A DNA stretch of 64,000 nucleotides, from positions 186,001 through 250,000 of the forward strand of contig CALOBW010000044.1 in NCBI GenBank assembly GCA_942491525.1, written 5' to 3'. This DNA is from CAYWBU01 sp942491525 (lineage in GTDB: Bacteria > Desulfobacterota > Desulfomonilia > UBA1062). Below are positions 25,667-35,157 of this stretch, piece by piece. The stretch's first letter is position 1. The number at the start of each line of letters is the position of its first letter. The notes beneath the pieces are model-generated. The model was not told the DNA's origin, made no database searches, and worked only from the letters and a program-made list of their open reading frames with translations. Position numbers and translations under genes: made by a program.

Positions 25667-26962
25667 GTGTCTAATGAAAAAGTAATGAACAGATGGCTGG
25701 TTGTCCTTGGAGCCGTTGCCATTCAGCTCTGTCTCGGTGCCATTTATGCCTGGTCGGTATTCACTCCGTCGCTCAAGGAGGCGCCCTATAACTTCAGCGT
25801 CGCCCAGACCCAGTGGGTCTTTTCGCTGGGACTGATGACCTTTGCAATCGTCATGATCATTGCCGGGCGCCTACAGGGTAAGATGACTCCACGCACCATG
25901 GCAGCATCCGGCGGCGCCATTCTGGGCCTTGGCTACATTCTGGGCGGTTTCTTCGGCAGCACATTTGCGGCCCAGATGATCTGCATCGGCGTGCTCGGCG
26001 GTGCCGGCATCGGTCTGGCCTATGTTGTGCCGATCGCCGTTGGCGTCAAATGGTTCCCGGACAAGAAGGGCATGATCACCGGCCTGGCGGTGGCGGGCTT
26101 CGGCTTCGGCGCCCTGATCTGGGTAAAATCGGCCGGCGCCTGGTTCGACCTGATTAACACCCTCAACTTCTTCGGCAAGGGCGGCGTGCAGAGCGTCTTC
26201 ATGCTCTACGGCGCCATCTTCGCCGTGGTTGTCATCCTGGGCAGCCTGGTGATGGTCAACCCGCCCGAAGGCTGGCTGCCCGAAGGGTTCACGCCCCCGG
26301 TGGCCGACCCCAACAACGGCGCCAGCAACGGTGCCGTGGCCTTTGAGTCAGGCGAGATGTTCAGAACTCCCCAGTTCTACCTGACCTTCATGACCTTCCT
26401 GCTGAGCGCCATGGCCGGCCTGATGGTCATCGGCTGCATCAAACTCTTCGGCATCGACGCCCTGAGCGCCGGCGGCATGGATAAGGCAGCCGCCTCAGCC
26501 GCCGCCGGTACGGCCATGGGCTGGTACTCAATCCTCAACGGTATCGGCCGCATCACCTGGGGTTCGGTCTCCGACCATATCGGCCGCCGCATGGCCATCG
26601 GCCTGATGTGCCTCTTCCAGGGCATCATCATGGCCGCCTTCTTCAAGCTGGGCGGGACCGAGATCGGCCTGCTGGTCAGCGCCTGCATCATCGGCTTCAA
26701 CTTCGGCGGCAACTTTGCCCTCTTCCCGGCCATCACCGCCGACTATTTCGGCAACACCACCGTGGGCAAGAACTACGGTTTTGTCTTCTTCTCATACGGG
26801 CTGGCCGGCATCTTCGGGCCGCAGATAGCAGCCTTCTTCAGAGACGCCGCTTCCACCGGCGCCGGCGTGGATGCCTGGGCGACGCCCTTCCTGATCGCCT
26901 CAGTCGGCTGCTTCATCGCCGCCGGACTGACCCTGATCAACAAGCCGCCCATGAAAAGCTAA
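25667..26962 (+). CDS. OFA-family MFS transporter (oxalate/formate antiporter-like)
   Basis: A 431-residue, 12-helix major facilitator protein. The start MNRWLVVLGAVAIQLCLGAIYAWSVF-type residues (here from position 4), LSLGLMTFA-like segments, GGAGIGLAYVVPIAVGVKWFPDKKG and RITWGSVSDHIGRR are typical of the OFA family, which transports small carboxylates such as oxalate, formate, pyruvate or lactate. The actual substrate cannot be read from sequence. Translation starts at GTG (25667), 7 bases after GGAGG; an ATG four bases earlier encodes only three residues before a stop. The gene stands alone with its own promoter and a palindromic site upstream. Confidence 0.9.
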   Translation: MSNEKVMNRWLVVLGAVAIQLCLGAIYAWSVFTPSLKEAPYNFSVAQTQWVFSLGLMTFAIVMIIAGRLQGKMTPRTMAASGGAILGLGYILGGFFGSTFAAQMICIGVLGGAGIGLAYVVPIAVGVKWFPDKKGMITGLAVAGFGFGALIWVKSAGAWFDLINTLNFFGKGGVQSVFMLYGAIFAVVVILGSLVMVNPPEGWLPEGFTPPVADPNNGASNGAVAFESGEMFRTPQFYLTFMTFLLSAMAGLMVIGCIKLFGIDALSAGGMDKAAASAAAGTAMGWYSILNGIGRITWGSVSDHIGRRMAIGLMCLFQGIIMAAFFKLGGTEIGLLVSACIIGFNFGGNFALFPAITADYFGNTTVGKNYGFVFFSYGLAGIFGPQIAAFFRDAASTGAGVDAWATPFLIASVGCFIAAGLTLINKPPMKS

Positions 26963-27010
26963 CCAACCATGTCCGGGGGGATGGACTCAATTGTCCGCCT
27001 CCCGGACCCC

Positions 27011-27664
27011 CTACCCCTTAGCAATCAGAAACGCCCCACTAAGCAACCCCGCTTCCTTTCCGAAAACTTCAGCCCTTTTCATCACCTCAAGGTCATTATC
27101 CGGCTCATGATGCACGGCACTGGCCAGCTCGATATCCGGCCCCAGCAGCGCCCTCAGATCGGCCGGCGTCCGGAAGACGGCATCGGTGAAGATGTGGTGA
27201 TTACCCGCCCGCGCCTGGCGCAGACGGCGCCTGTTCCAGGCACTCAGACCATTCAGGGTGGCCAACACCAGGCGGCCGCCGGGCTTCAGTACCCGTTGCA
27301 ACTCACTGACGGCCTGTTGCCCATCCTGAATGAACTCAAGCGCCGTGATGGAGACCACCTTGTCAAAGCTGGCATCTGCAAAGGGCAGCCGCAGCATGTC
27401 GGCCGCGGCCAGATCCAGCCCCTTGCGCCTGGCGTACCCGAGCATGACTTCCGAGAGATCAACCCCGATCAGACCGGCCCCACCGGCGGCAATCTCTGCA
27501 CTGAAGACGCCGGTACCGCAGCCGGCGTCCAGCATCAGCTCACCGGGCTGCGGCTCAAGCATCTGCATAACCAGCTCCAGCTCGCAGGCCTTGACATAGG
27601 CGCCGACCGGGGTCGCAAACCAGGTCTCATAACTTTCGGCAAAAGGATCAAATAGAGTCTGCAT
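27011..27664 (-). CDS. Class I SAM-dependent methyltransferase
   Basis: A 217-residue protein starting MQTLFDPFAESYETWFATPVG. It has the SAM-binding motif MLDAGCGTGVFSAEIA (motif I), GVDLSEVMLGYARR, MLRLPFADASFDKVVS and LKPGGRLVLATLN, as in UbiE/Methyltransf_11 proteins. The substrate is unknown. An open frame continues 20 codons further upstream, but that part (PAAAHWGLLLLTLLIYY) is unlikely to be translated. It faces the OFA transporter tail-to-tail across 48 bases that contain a dyad GTCCGGG/CCCGGAC without a T tract. Confidence 0.85.
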   Translation of the reverse strand: MQTLFDPFAESYETWFATPVGAYVKACELELVMQMLEPQPGELMLDAGCGTGVFSAEIAAGGAGLIGVDLSEVMLGYARRKGLDLAAADMLRLPFADASFDKVVSITALEFIQDGQQAVSELQRVLKPGGRLVLATLNGLSAWNRRRLRQARAGNHHIFTDAVFRTPADLRALLGPDIELASAVHHEPDNDLEVMKRAEVFGKEAGLLSGAFLIAKG

Positions 27665-27797
27665 GCTGCAATAATAGATCAGAAGCGTTAAAAGGAGAAG
27701 GCCCCAATGGGCGGCTGCCGGCATGGAGCCTGGCAGCCCGAGTGTCAGAATTTGACGCTTTTAAATGGATCGTCATCTTAACCAAATACTTAACATT

Positions 27798-27838
27798 GTA
27801 ACGAACGAGACCCGCAAAACGACTGTTGATATCGTTAC
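27798..27838. repeat. Inverted repeat GTAACGA/TCGTTAC before the M48 protease gene
   Basis: GTAACGA (27798-27804) and TCGTTAC (27832-27838) flank the likely promoter region upstream of the protease start at 27853. A paired operator is possible but no regulator is adjacent. Confidence 0.4.
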
Positions 27839-27852
27839 CCTATAGTGCGAGA

Positions 27853-29169
27853 ATGAACCAAATGAAGAAAATCATACTCCTAATTCTGCTGCTGCCGCTG
27901 ACCCCGCTGATGGCCCTGGACTACAGCGAAGAAAACAAGATTGCCCAGGACTACATCAGCGCCCTTGAGGCCGCCAACCTGATCGTCCACGAACATGAGC
28001 TGCAATGGCGCCTGCAGGACATGACCAACCAGCTGGCCGCATCAATCGACAACCCCTACTACCAGTTCAAGGTCTACCTGGTGCGTGACCGCAGCGTAAA
28101 CGCCTTTGCCATACCGGACGGCCACATCTTCATAAACCTGGGCACCATTCTGGCGGCCGAGGACCTCGACGAGATCAGCTCGGTCATCGCCCACGAAATG
28201 GGTCACTGCCAGCTGCGCCACATCGCCCGCAAATATGAGTCCGGCAAGAAGGTCAGCGCCGCCTCGATCGTAGGCATGCTGGCCGGCATTCTGGCAACCG
28301 CCAGCAACCCCGAGATCGGCACAGCCCTGATCATGTCATCCCTGGGCGGTGCCCAGAACATCCAGCTCAAATACTCGCGCGAGCATGAGTATGAAGCCGA
28401 CGAGTTCGGCCGCAACGTCATGCAGAAGACCGGCCTGGATGCCTCGGCCCAGAACCGCTTCATGGTCAGCCTGCACAAGTTCTCGGGCAACGACAAGATT
28501 CCCGAATACTTTCTGACCCACCCCAAGTCAACCAACCGCATCTCGGCAATCCAGTCCGAGCAGGGCAAAGCCAAGCCCGACCGTCGATTCTGGGAGCTGC
28601 AGGCCATCTCCATCGGCCTGCTGATGGGCGAGGAGGAGACCCTGCTGCGCGCCAAACATCTGCCCGAGCCCCATAGATCGCTGGCCGAAGGCTTGATGCG
28701 CGCCAATTACAAACAGAACGAGCAGGCCATCGAACTGCTCAAGGATATCAACCTGCCGATCGCCCGGGCGCACCTGGGGCTGGCCTATTACAATGCCGGT
28801 GACAGGCAGCGGGCCTACCACCACCTCGAAAACAACCACAACACGGCCAACGCGGCCCTGGCCCTTGCCGAGATCCAGGCCGAGAGGGGCGACCTTAATG
28901 ACGCAATCAGAACGCTCAGCCCTTACACCAAGCACCATCCGCGGGTGCCATACAACCTCGGCACCTACTATGAGAAAGTGGGCAACACGGCGCTGATGCA
29001 CGCCTCATACGCCCAATACTTCTACTCCATCCACTCATTCTCATCCTGCAGCTACCATCTGAATGAGGCCCTCAAATATGAGGACCAGCTGGACAAGGGC
29101 CTTGTAAACCAGCTGCAGCAGATGCTCAAGATTGTCAAAAAGGCCCAGCAGAGCGCCGCTAAAGATTAA
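27853..29169 (+). CDS. Periplasmic M48-family metalloprotease with TPR tail (BepA/YfgC-like)
   Basis: A 438-residue secreted protease or chaperone. The signal peptide is KKIILLILLLPLTPLMALD. The zinc motif HEMGH lies in SSVIAHEMGHCQLRH (His114), and the third ligand region is YSREHEYEADEFGRNVM. The C-terminal third is built of helical TPR-like repeats. This is the domain order of BepA, which works in outer-membrane protein quality control. Start at 27853 (MNQMKK) or 27862 (MKK) cannot be separated by ribosome sites; upstream frame extension lacks signal character. It ends by overlapping the converging gene by 11 bases. Confidence 0.9.
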   Translation: MNQMKKIILLILLLPLTPLMALDYSEENKIAQDYISALEAANLIVHEHELQWRLQDMTNQLAASIDNPYYQFKVYLVRDRSVNAFAIPDGHIFINLGTILAAEDLDEISSVIAHEMGHCQLRHIARKYESGKKVSAASIVGMLAGILATASNPEIGTALIMSSLGGAQNIQLKYSREHEYEADEFGRNVMQKTGLDASAQNRFMVSLHKFSGNDKIPEYFLTHPKSTNRISAIQSEQGKAKPDRRFWELQAISIGLLMGEEETLLRAKHLPEPHRSLAEGLMRANYKQNEQAIELLKDINLPIARAHLGLAYYNAGDRQRAYHHLENNHNTANAALALAEIQAERGDLNDAIRTLSPYTKHHPRVPYNLGTYYEKVGNTALMHASYAQYFYSIHSFSSCSYHLNEALKYEDQLDKGLVNQLQQMLKIVKKAQQSAAKD

Positions 29170-30877
29170 ACAGCGCCCTGACCTTGGAGATATTGAAGAC
29201 CTCGCCCTCACCGGAGTCTTCGCAGAAGGCCTCCACGTAGGTCACACCGGCGGTTGAATAGATGTAGACCGGGCGTATCTTCTTGACCTGGATCTCGCCG
29301 TAGCCCCGCCGGGGATAGAAGATGATCATGGGCCGCTTATCCTTGCGGGCCTGCTCAAAGAGCTCAACCCCGCGCGAACCATAGGGCAGCGCACTGACCA
29401 TGCCGAAGGGATAGACACCATCCGGCTGCTGAACAACCGCCGCGGGCTTGGCCTCGGTAAAACTGAGCGGCAGGGCCCGACCCCAGCTGACCTCGCCCTC
29501 TTCAATCTCGTCAGCACCGAGCCCCTGGATATCGATACCCTGGCGTTTCAGATCCTTGCGCAGCCGCTCCTCATCACGCACCTCATAGACGCCTGGCACC
29601 ACAGCCTGCAAGCCGGGCAGACTGATATCCTCATCCATAAAGAGAAAGGTGCCGGTCATGATACGCCCCTTGGCGCGGCTCAGGGCCCAGCCGGAAACGG
29701 TCTGGATGACATTTTCCGGCAGATGGTGACGCGAGATGCGATCCAGGAAGGCGCTGATATTGGCCATATCCCAGCCATAGGCGAAGGCGCGCTGGATCGA
29801 CTCGCGGGTGATGCGATAGATGCTGGCCATATCGGGCCGCACCAGATCGGCAATTTCGCCTAAGGAGACATGGTCGACCGGATCAAGATCACGCGGCACC
29901 AGGATCTCCATGTTGGGCTGAACGATGACCTCCTCGGCGTAAGAGTGCAGCTCCTGGGCGAGCTGTCCGCTGCCGATGGCCTGCCCGACCGCGCCGGCGA
30001 AACGCAGCCAGCCGTCGGCCTCTTCGACAACCCCCAGACGCAGCCACTCATCCAGCAGCACGGGCAGCACATCGACATCAATGCCCTCAAAACTGTCCAG
30101 CAGGTAGAAGCCGAGCTGGCGCAGCAGGCGGCGCCGGGAGACCGGCCCGTCGAGCAGCAGAGAGGCCTTGTACTCCAGGCCGTTGTACTCACGGCACGCG
30201 CGGAAGAAGCGCCAGACCTGATAGCGCACCTCGCCGCTGATGGCCAGATCCGAAGCGCTGCCAGGCACAACTTCGAGCGTGCCCTGCGTGCTGCGCAGCA
30301 GTCTCAGGTCAACCAGCTCCCAGTAGACGGCCCGCACATCCATGAAGTCACCCAGGACCTCGTCCAGCAGCTGCCAGCCCTTCTTGAATGGCTCCATGCC
30401 GGCGCGACAGCGCAGCTTGTTGGCCATGATCAGATTGAGCATCACGATATGGTCCCAGAGGGAGATGGAAACGGCCGGCCGCCACTCCAGGGTGTCCGGG
30501 ACGGCCTCCCTGAAATGATCTGTGAGCAGCTCCTGCAGGGCCGGCAGCAGCACTGCCACATCGCGCCCGGTGATGCCGACCTGATAGATCAGGCCGAGGC
30601 GCCCCAGACGGCCCAGCCGGTCGCGCAGACCGTCCAGATCGGCCCGGTAGATCTTCACCAGCAGATCCCAGTGCACGGAGCCCTCCAGCTGCCAGACGGT
30701 CTCCAGCAACTCGAGCTCCGCCGGCTCTATCCTGGCCAGCACCCCGCGCAGCCGCGCTTGATCTTCAAGGGCCGCCACCAGCTCGTCGGCGGCGGCGTCA
30801 TGCCCCAGGATCTCCGCCGAGATCAGACCCACCATATAGGCCGGGATGCCCCCGATCAGCTCACTGGTTGAAATCAT
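29159..30877 (-). CDS. Helicase-associated protein (Helicase_C_3 type) paired with XPB
   Basis: A 572-residue protein with no Walker motifs. It resembles the large partner proteins encoded next to bacterial XPB (Helicase_C_3/PF13625 type). Winged-helix-like stretches lie in the N-terminal half, and the distinctive middle reads VIVQPNMEILVPRDLDP. The C-terminal ~80 residues (PYGSRGVELFEQARKDKRPMI, VKKIRPVYIY) look like a small WYL-like beta domain; that reading is tentative. The ATG at 30877 overlaps the XPB stop by 17 bases and follows GAGGAG, so the two are coupled and probably act together in DNA repair. Confidence 0.8.
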   Translation of the reverse strand: MISTSELIGGIPAYMVGLISAEILGHDAAADELVAALEDQARLRGVLARIEPAELELLETVWQLEGSVHWDLLVKIYRADLDGLRDRLGRLGRLGLIYQVGITGRDVAVLLPALQELLTDHFREAVPDTLEWRPAVSISLWDHIVMLNLIMANKLRCRAGMEPFKKGWQLLDEVLGDFMDVRAVYWELVDLRLLRSTQGTLEVVPGSASDLAISGEVRYQVWRFFRACREYNGLEYKASLLLDGPVSRRRLLRQLGFYLLDSFEGIDVDVLPVLLDEWLRLGVVEEADGWLRFAGAVGQAIGSGQLAQELHSYAEEVIVQPNMEILVPRDLDPVDHVSLGEIADLVRPDMASIYRITRESIQRAFAYGWDMANISAFLDRISRHHLPENVIQTVSGWALSRAKGRIMTGTFLFMDEDISLPGLQAVVPGVYEVRDEERLRKDLKRQGIDIQGLGADEIEEGEVSWGRALPLSFTEAKPAAVVQQPDGVYPFGMVSALPYGSRGVELFEQARKDKRPMIIFYPRRGYGEIQVKKIRPVYIYSTAGVTYVEAFCEDSGEGEVFNISKVRALFNL

Positions 30878-32546
30878 CCAGGCTCCACTCCTCAATCATA
30901 TACTTATAACCCTGCTCGGCCAGAAAGACCTGGCGCTTATGGGCGAAATCCTCTTCACTGGAGCGCTCGGTAACCAGCGAATAGAAGGTTGAGACGCGCT
31001 CTTTGGGGCGCAGAATGCGGCCAAGGCGCTGGGCCTCCTCCTGACGCGAGCCGAAGGTACCCGAGACCTGAATGGCCACCGAAGCGTCCGGCAGGTCGAT
31101 GGCAAAATTGGCCACCTTGGAGACCACCAGCACCGGCACCTCGCCCTGACGGAAAGCCTGATAGAGGGCGTCGCGGCGGCTGTTGGGCGTGCTGCCGGTG
31201 ATCACCGGCGCATTCAGCCGCTTGGCGATGCGCTTAAGCTGCGAGATATACTGGCCGATGACCAGGGCCGGCTCGTCGGGATGCTTATGCAGCAGCTGCA
31301 TGGCGGCCTCGTCCTTGAGATGATTCTCGGAAGCGATGCGGTACTGCTGGCGGTCGCTGGCGGCCAGATACTCGGCCTCCAGGTCGGGCGGCAGCGGCAC
31401 GCGCACCTCATGGCACTGGGCTTCGGCAATGAAGCCCTTGGCCTCCAGCTCCTTCCAGGGCACGTCATAACATTTGGGCCCCACCAGGCTGAAGGTGTCA
31501 TCCTCCAGGCCGTCCTCGCGGATCAAGGTGGCGGTCAGCCCGAGGCGGCGCTTGGCCTGGATCTCGGTGGTGGCCCGAAAAACCGGCGCCGGCAGCACAT
31601 GCACCTCATCATAGATCATGAGCCCCCAGTTGAGCGCCTGCATCAGTTTCATATGCTCGAAGGGGCCATTCTTGTTCTTGCGGTAGGTCAGAATCTGATA
31701 GGTGGTGATGGTGACCGGCCGGATCTCCTTGCGCGCGCCGGAGTACTCGCCGATCATATCTTCCGTCAGATCGGTCTTATCGAGCAGCTCATTGCGCCAC
31801 TGATGCACGGCCGCCACATTGGTGCAGAGGATCAGGGTGTAGGTCCCGGCTTCGGCCATGGCGCCCAGGGCCACCACGGTCTTACCGGCGCCGCAGGAGA
31901 GCACCACCACGCCCTGACCGCCGCCCACCGAGCCGCCGCGCCAGAAGTGCTCGACGGCTTCGCGCTGATAGGGACGCAGGGCAAATTCGCGCCCGGTGAG
32001 GGTCTCGGGCCGCAGCCTGATCTCCAGCGGATCACCGGGCTCATAGCCCACCAGATCATTGACCGGATAGCCCTGTTTGATCAGAATATGCTTGAAGCGC
32101 CCACGCATATCGGCCGGGATCAGGAATGACTTGCTATCATAAACATCCACGATGTGCTGCTGAATGCGCGGCTTCTTGGTGATCTCGTTCATGAGGGCCG
32201 AATTCTCGATCTCAACCCGCAAGTTCTCGGCATCATGCCTGAAGAGCCGGATGGCATCCCAGCGATCAAAGGACTCCTGCAGCTTGAAGAGCACCCCGGG
32301 CGGCAGAGCGTAGCGCGAATAACGCTCAAGCCGCTCCAGCACAGCATCGTAGGTCAGGCCGGTAGCGGCCGCATTCCAGATGCTGAGGGGCGTCAGACGG
32401 TAGGTGTGCACATATTCGGGCGACTTGATCAGCTCGGCAAAGGGCAGGATTGCATCGCGCACGGTTTCATAATTATCGGCCATGACTTCCAGCAAAATGC
32501 TGCCGTCACTCTGTACAATCAGTGGTTTATCATTATTATTTTTCAT
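30861..32546 (-). CDS. XPB-type DNA repair helicase (superfamily 2, 3'-5')
   Basis: A 561-residue ATP-dependent DNA helicase. The N-terminal domain (about 1-170) is the XPB damage-recognition-like region. Helicase motifs are CGAGKTVVALGAM (motif I), YDEVHVLPAPVFR (DEVH box), GLTATLIREDG (motif III with the XPB RED motif), FAIDLPDASVAIQVSG and QEEAQRLGRILRPK (motif VI). Eukaryotic XPB opens DNA in nucleotide excision repair and TFIIH. Bacterial XPB is patchily distributed and its role is less clear. It is followed by its overlapping partner gene. Confidence 0.92.
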   Translation of the reverse strand: MKNNNDKPLIVQSDGSILLEVMADNYETVRDAILPFAELIKSPEYVHTYRLTPLSIWNAAATGLTYDAVLERLERYSRYALPPGVLFKLQESFDRWDAIRLFRHDAENLRVEIENSALMNEITKKPRIQQHIVDVYDSKSFLIPADMRGRFKHILIKQGYPVNDLVGYEPGDPLEIRLRPETLTGREFALRPYQREAVEHFWRGGSVGGGQGVVVLSCGAGKTVVALGAMAEAGTYTLILCTNVAAVHQWRNELLDKTDLTEDMIGEYSGARKEIRPVTITTYQILTYRKNKNGPFEHMKLMQALNWGLMIYDEVHVLPAPVFRATTEIQAKRRLGLTATLIREDGLEDDTFSLVGPKCYDVPWKELEAKGFIAEAQCHEVRVPLPPDLEAEYLAASDRQQYRIASENHLKDEAAMQLLHKHPDEPALVIGQYISQLKRIAKRLNAPVITGSTPNSRRDALYQAFRQGEVPVLVVSKVANFAIDLPDASVAIQVSGTFGSRQEEAQRLGRILRPKERVSTFYSLVTERSSEEDFAHKRQVFLAEQGYKYMIEEWSLDDFNQ

Positions 32547-32718
32547 CGGAACAAAGAAGGATCACACATCTCTTTTCAAAAGGCAAGTGGTCATTTTTAA
32601 TTAAAGTTATTCAAAATAATCAGCGATGAAGGGGATATGCAGAACAAACTCCACGATGCCGACCCCCATCTGCATGGTCTCAGGCAGTCTGAATTCAATC
32701 GAAACGGAGAGTGAGAGT

Positions 32719-33930
32719 ATGGAGCGCATAGAGAGAAACCCAGACAACATTCAGAAAGTTGATATCGTGGTGGGTATCCCATCCTACAATGAAGCCGAAC
32801 TGATCGCCTACCCGACCCAACAGGCAGCGCTGGGCCTGCAGCAGTACTTCGGCCATCTCAAATCGGTCATCATCAACTGCGACAACTACTCGTCCGACGG
32901 CACCCCGGATGTCTTCATGAACACCGACACCGGCAACATCCCCAAGATCTACATCTCAACCCCCCAGGGCGTGCGCGGCAAGGGCAACAACTTCAAAAAT
33001 CTCTTCGATAAGGTCATCGAACTTGAAGCCGAGGCCATCGTGGTGGTTGACGCCGACCTCAAGAGCATCACCCCGCGCTGGATCAAAAACCTAGGCGAGC
33101 CGCTCTTCAATGATTTCGGCTATGTGGCCCCGCTCTATGTGCGCCACAAGTACGACGGCACCATTACCAACAACATCGCCTATCCGCTGACCAGATGCCT
33201 CTACGGCCGCCGCGTGCGCCAGCCCATCGGCGGCGACTTCGGCTTCTCGGGCCAGCTGGCCAAGCTCTACATGCAGAGCGAACTCTGGAACGAGGAGGTC
33301 AGCCTCTTCGGCATCGACATCTGGATGACCACCATCGCCATGAACGAGGGCATCCCGATCTGCCAGGCCTTCATGGGGCGGCCCAAGATTCACAAGCCCA
33401 AGGACCCGGCCTCCGACCTGGGCCCCATGTTCAAGCAGGTCATCGGCACCATGTTCAACTGCATGAACACCTACACCGACAAATGGATGCATACCCGCTG
33501 GAGCAAACCGACCGCCATCTTCGGCTTCGGCCTGGGCGAGGACGAAAAGCCCCCGGCCGTCCACGTCACCAAGGAGAAGCTCTACGAGAACTTCACCTCC
33601 GGCATGCGCAACTTTGATTACAGCATCGTGCTTTCGGCAGAGAACATCGGCAAACTGCAAGAGATCGCCACCTTGGAGCTTAATTTCTTCGAGATACCGC
33701 CAGAGATCTGGGCGCGCATCCTCTTTGATTTTGCCTACGCCTACTGCCGGCCGGACAGCGACCAGGACCGGTTGATCGAGATCCTGATCCCGCTCTACTT
33801 CGGCATGACCCTCTCGTTCGTCAACAAGACCGAAGAGCTGAACATCCAGCAGGCCGAGGAGTTCCTGGAGGAGATGTGTTTAATATTTGAGCAGACAAAA
33901 CCATACCTAATTGATAAATGGAGTCTCTAG
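32719..33930 (+). CDS. GT-A-fold glycosyltransferase (GpgS/MGS-like)
   Basis: A 403-residue cytoplasmic glycosyltransferase. VDIVVGIPSYNEAELI opens the nucleotide-sugar domain; VVVDADLKSITPRW contains the metal-binding DxD-type motif; GGDFGFSGQLAKLYM and FGIDIWMTTIAMNEG resemble the acceptor region of enzymes that make glucosyl- or mannosyl-glycerate type solutes (GT81/GT78 relatives). The substrate is not provable. The ATG at 32719 follows GGAGAG; the frame is open further upstream but that part shows no conserved sequence. It leads an operon with a receiver protein and a PHP phosphoesterase; the phosphoesterase could be a dephosphorylating partner. Confidence 0.8.
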   Translation: MERIERNPDNIQKVDIVVGIPSYNEAELIAYPTQQAALGLQQYFGHLKSVIINCDNYSSDGTPDVFMNTDTGNIPKIYISTPQGVRGKGNNFKNLFDKVIELEAEAIVVVDADLKSITPRWIKNLGEPLFNDFGYVAPLYVRHKYDGTITNNIAYPLTRCLYGRRVRQPIGGDFGFSGQLAKLYMQSELWNEEVSLFGIDIWMTTIAMNEGIPICQAFMGRPKIHKPKDPASDLGPMFKQVIGTMFNCMNTYTDKWMHTRWSKPTAIFGFGLGEDEKPPAVHVTKEKLYENFTSGMRNFDYSIVLSAENIGKLQEIATLELNFFEIPPEIWARILFDFAYAYCRPDSDQDRLIEILIPLYFGMTLSFVNKTEELNIQQAEEFLEEMCLIFEQTKPYLIDKWSL

Positions 33931-33942
33931 GAGGAGGAAATA

Positions 33943-34314
33943 ATGGCAAAAATATTGATTGTCGATGACGAGAAGCACATCAGACTATTATATTCTGAGG
34001 AACTGGAAGACCTGGGCTACGAGGTCACCACAGCCGAGGACGGCGCCAATATCGTTGAACTGATTGAAAGCGAGAAACCGGACGTGGTGGTGCTGGACAT
34101 CAAGATGGTCTCATCCAACGGACTGGATGTTCTACAGAAAATCCGCAATAAATACTACAATATGCCGGTAATTCTCTGCAGCGCCTACGGCAGCTACAAG
34201 GTTGACATCAAATCGATAGCCGCCGATGCCTATGTCATCAAATCATCCGACCTGACCGAGCTTAAAAACAAGATCGAGCAGGTTCTGGAGACCGATGTCC
34301 CCGTTAAGGAATAG
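33943..34314 (+). CDS. Stand-alone CheY-like response regulator receiver
   Basis: A 123-residue single-domain receiver. Acidic pocket residues Asp8 and Asp9, the phospho-acceptor Asp52 in VVVLDIKM, Ser80 in place of the usual Thr/Ser, and Lys100 in YVIKSSD are all present. There is no output domain, so it must act by protein contact. A strong GGAGGAGG site precedes the ATG, 12 bases after the glycosyltransferase. Its kinase is not in the operon; the orphan PAS kinase near 8 kb is one candidate, but this is speculation. Confidence 0.93.
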   Translation: MAKILIVDDEKHIRLLYSEELEDLGYEVTTAEDGANIVELIESEKPDVVVLDIKMVSSNGLDVLQKIRNKYYNMPVILCSAYGSYKVDIKSIAADAYVIKSSDLTELKNKIEQVLETDVPVKE

Positions 34315-34317
34315 GCC

Positions 34318-35142
34318 TTGCACGTCAAGGCCGATCTGCATATCCACTCTAACCATTCAGATGGCGAACTGGCTCCCGCGGAGCTGGTACGCCTCTGCCA
34401 TAAGCTGCACCTGCAAACAGTAGCCCTGGCTGACCACGACACCGTCAGCGGCATCCCGCCCATGCAGGCGGCCGCCAACGCCCTTGGACTCGAGGTGATT
34501 CCGGCCATTGAGATCAGCGCCCAGCACGACCCCGGGACCCTGCACATCCTTGGCTACTTCAAGGAGTACCCCAAGAACCTCGAAAAAGAACTGCAGCAGC
34601 TGCAGCAGGGCCGCCAGAAACGCCTGCCGCGCATGATTGACAAACTCAACCAACTCGGCATGCAGATCACCGCTGACGAGGTCCTGACTGAGGCCGGCAG
34701 CGGACAGGTCGGCCGCCCCCACATCGCCCGCGTCATGCTCAGCAAGGGCTACATCAGAAGTTTCGAAGAGGCCTTCAACGGCTACCTCGGCAAGGGCCAG
34801 CCGGCCTACGTTGACAAGGAGAAGCTGCCCTGCGATGAGGCCATCGCCATGATCAAACGCCATCGGGGCCTGGCGGTTCTGGCCCACCCCTTCAGCCTTG
34901 AGATGGAGGATCACGAACTGATCGCCTTCATCGAGCAGACGCCGGCGCTGGACGGCATCGAAATCTTCCACTCCCAGCACACCAAGGCCCAGCGAAGACT
35001 CTACAAGCGCCTGGCGCGCCAGCACGGCCTGCTGACCACCGGCGGCACCGATTTTCATGCCCCCAACAATATGCGCCCCGGTCAGCACGGCATCGATATT
35101 GAACGCCTGACGCAGTTCAAAGAGCGCCTGAGAAACCTCTAA
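34318..35142 (+). CDS. PHP-domain phosphoesterase (TrpH/YciV-like)
   Basis: A 274-residue metal-dependent phosphoesterase. PHP motifs: DLHIHSNHSDGELAP (motif I), LADHDTVSG (II), VIPAIEISA (III) and the C-terminal GGTDFHAPN. Relatives hydrolyse 3',5'-nucleoside bisphosphates or short oligonucleotides. Translation starts at TTG (34318), 7 bases after TAAGGA, only 3 bases past the receiver gene; no in-frame ATG fits the conserved N-terminus. It is the last gene of the operon, and no clear terminator follows. Confidence 0.9.
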   Translation: MHVKADLHIHSNHSDGELAPAELVRLCHKLHLQTVALADHDTVSGIPPMQAAANALGLEVIPAIEISAQHDPGTLHILGYFKEYPKNLEKELQQLQQGRQKRLPRMIDKLNQLGMQITADEVLTEAGSGQVGRPHIARVMLSKGYIRSFEEAFNGYLGKGQPAYVDKEKLPCDEAIAMIKRHRGLAVLAHPFSLEMEDHELIAFIEQTPALDGIEIFHSQHTKAQRRLYKRLARQHGLLTTGGTDFHAPNNMRPGQHGIDIERLTQFKERLRNL

Positions 35143-35157
35143 CCAATAAGCTCAAAG

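Noticed and set aside
32626..32718. N-terminal extension of the glycosyltransferase
   Set aside because: The extra 31 residues have no conserved character; the ATG at 32719 has a ribosome site and directly precedes the conserved domain.
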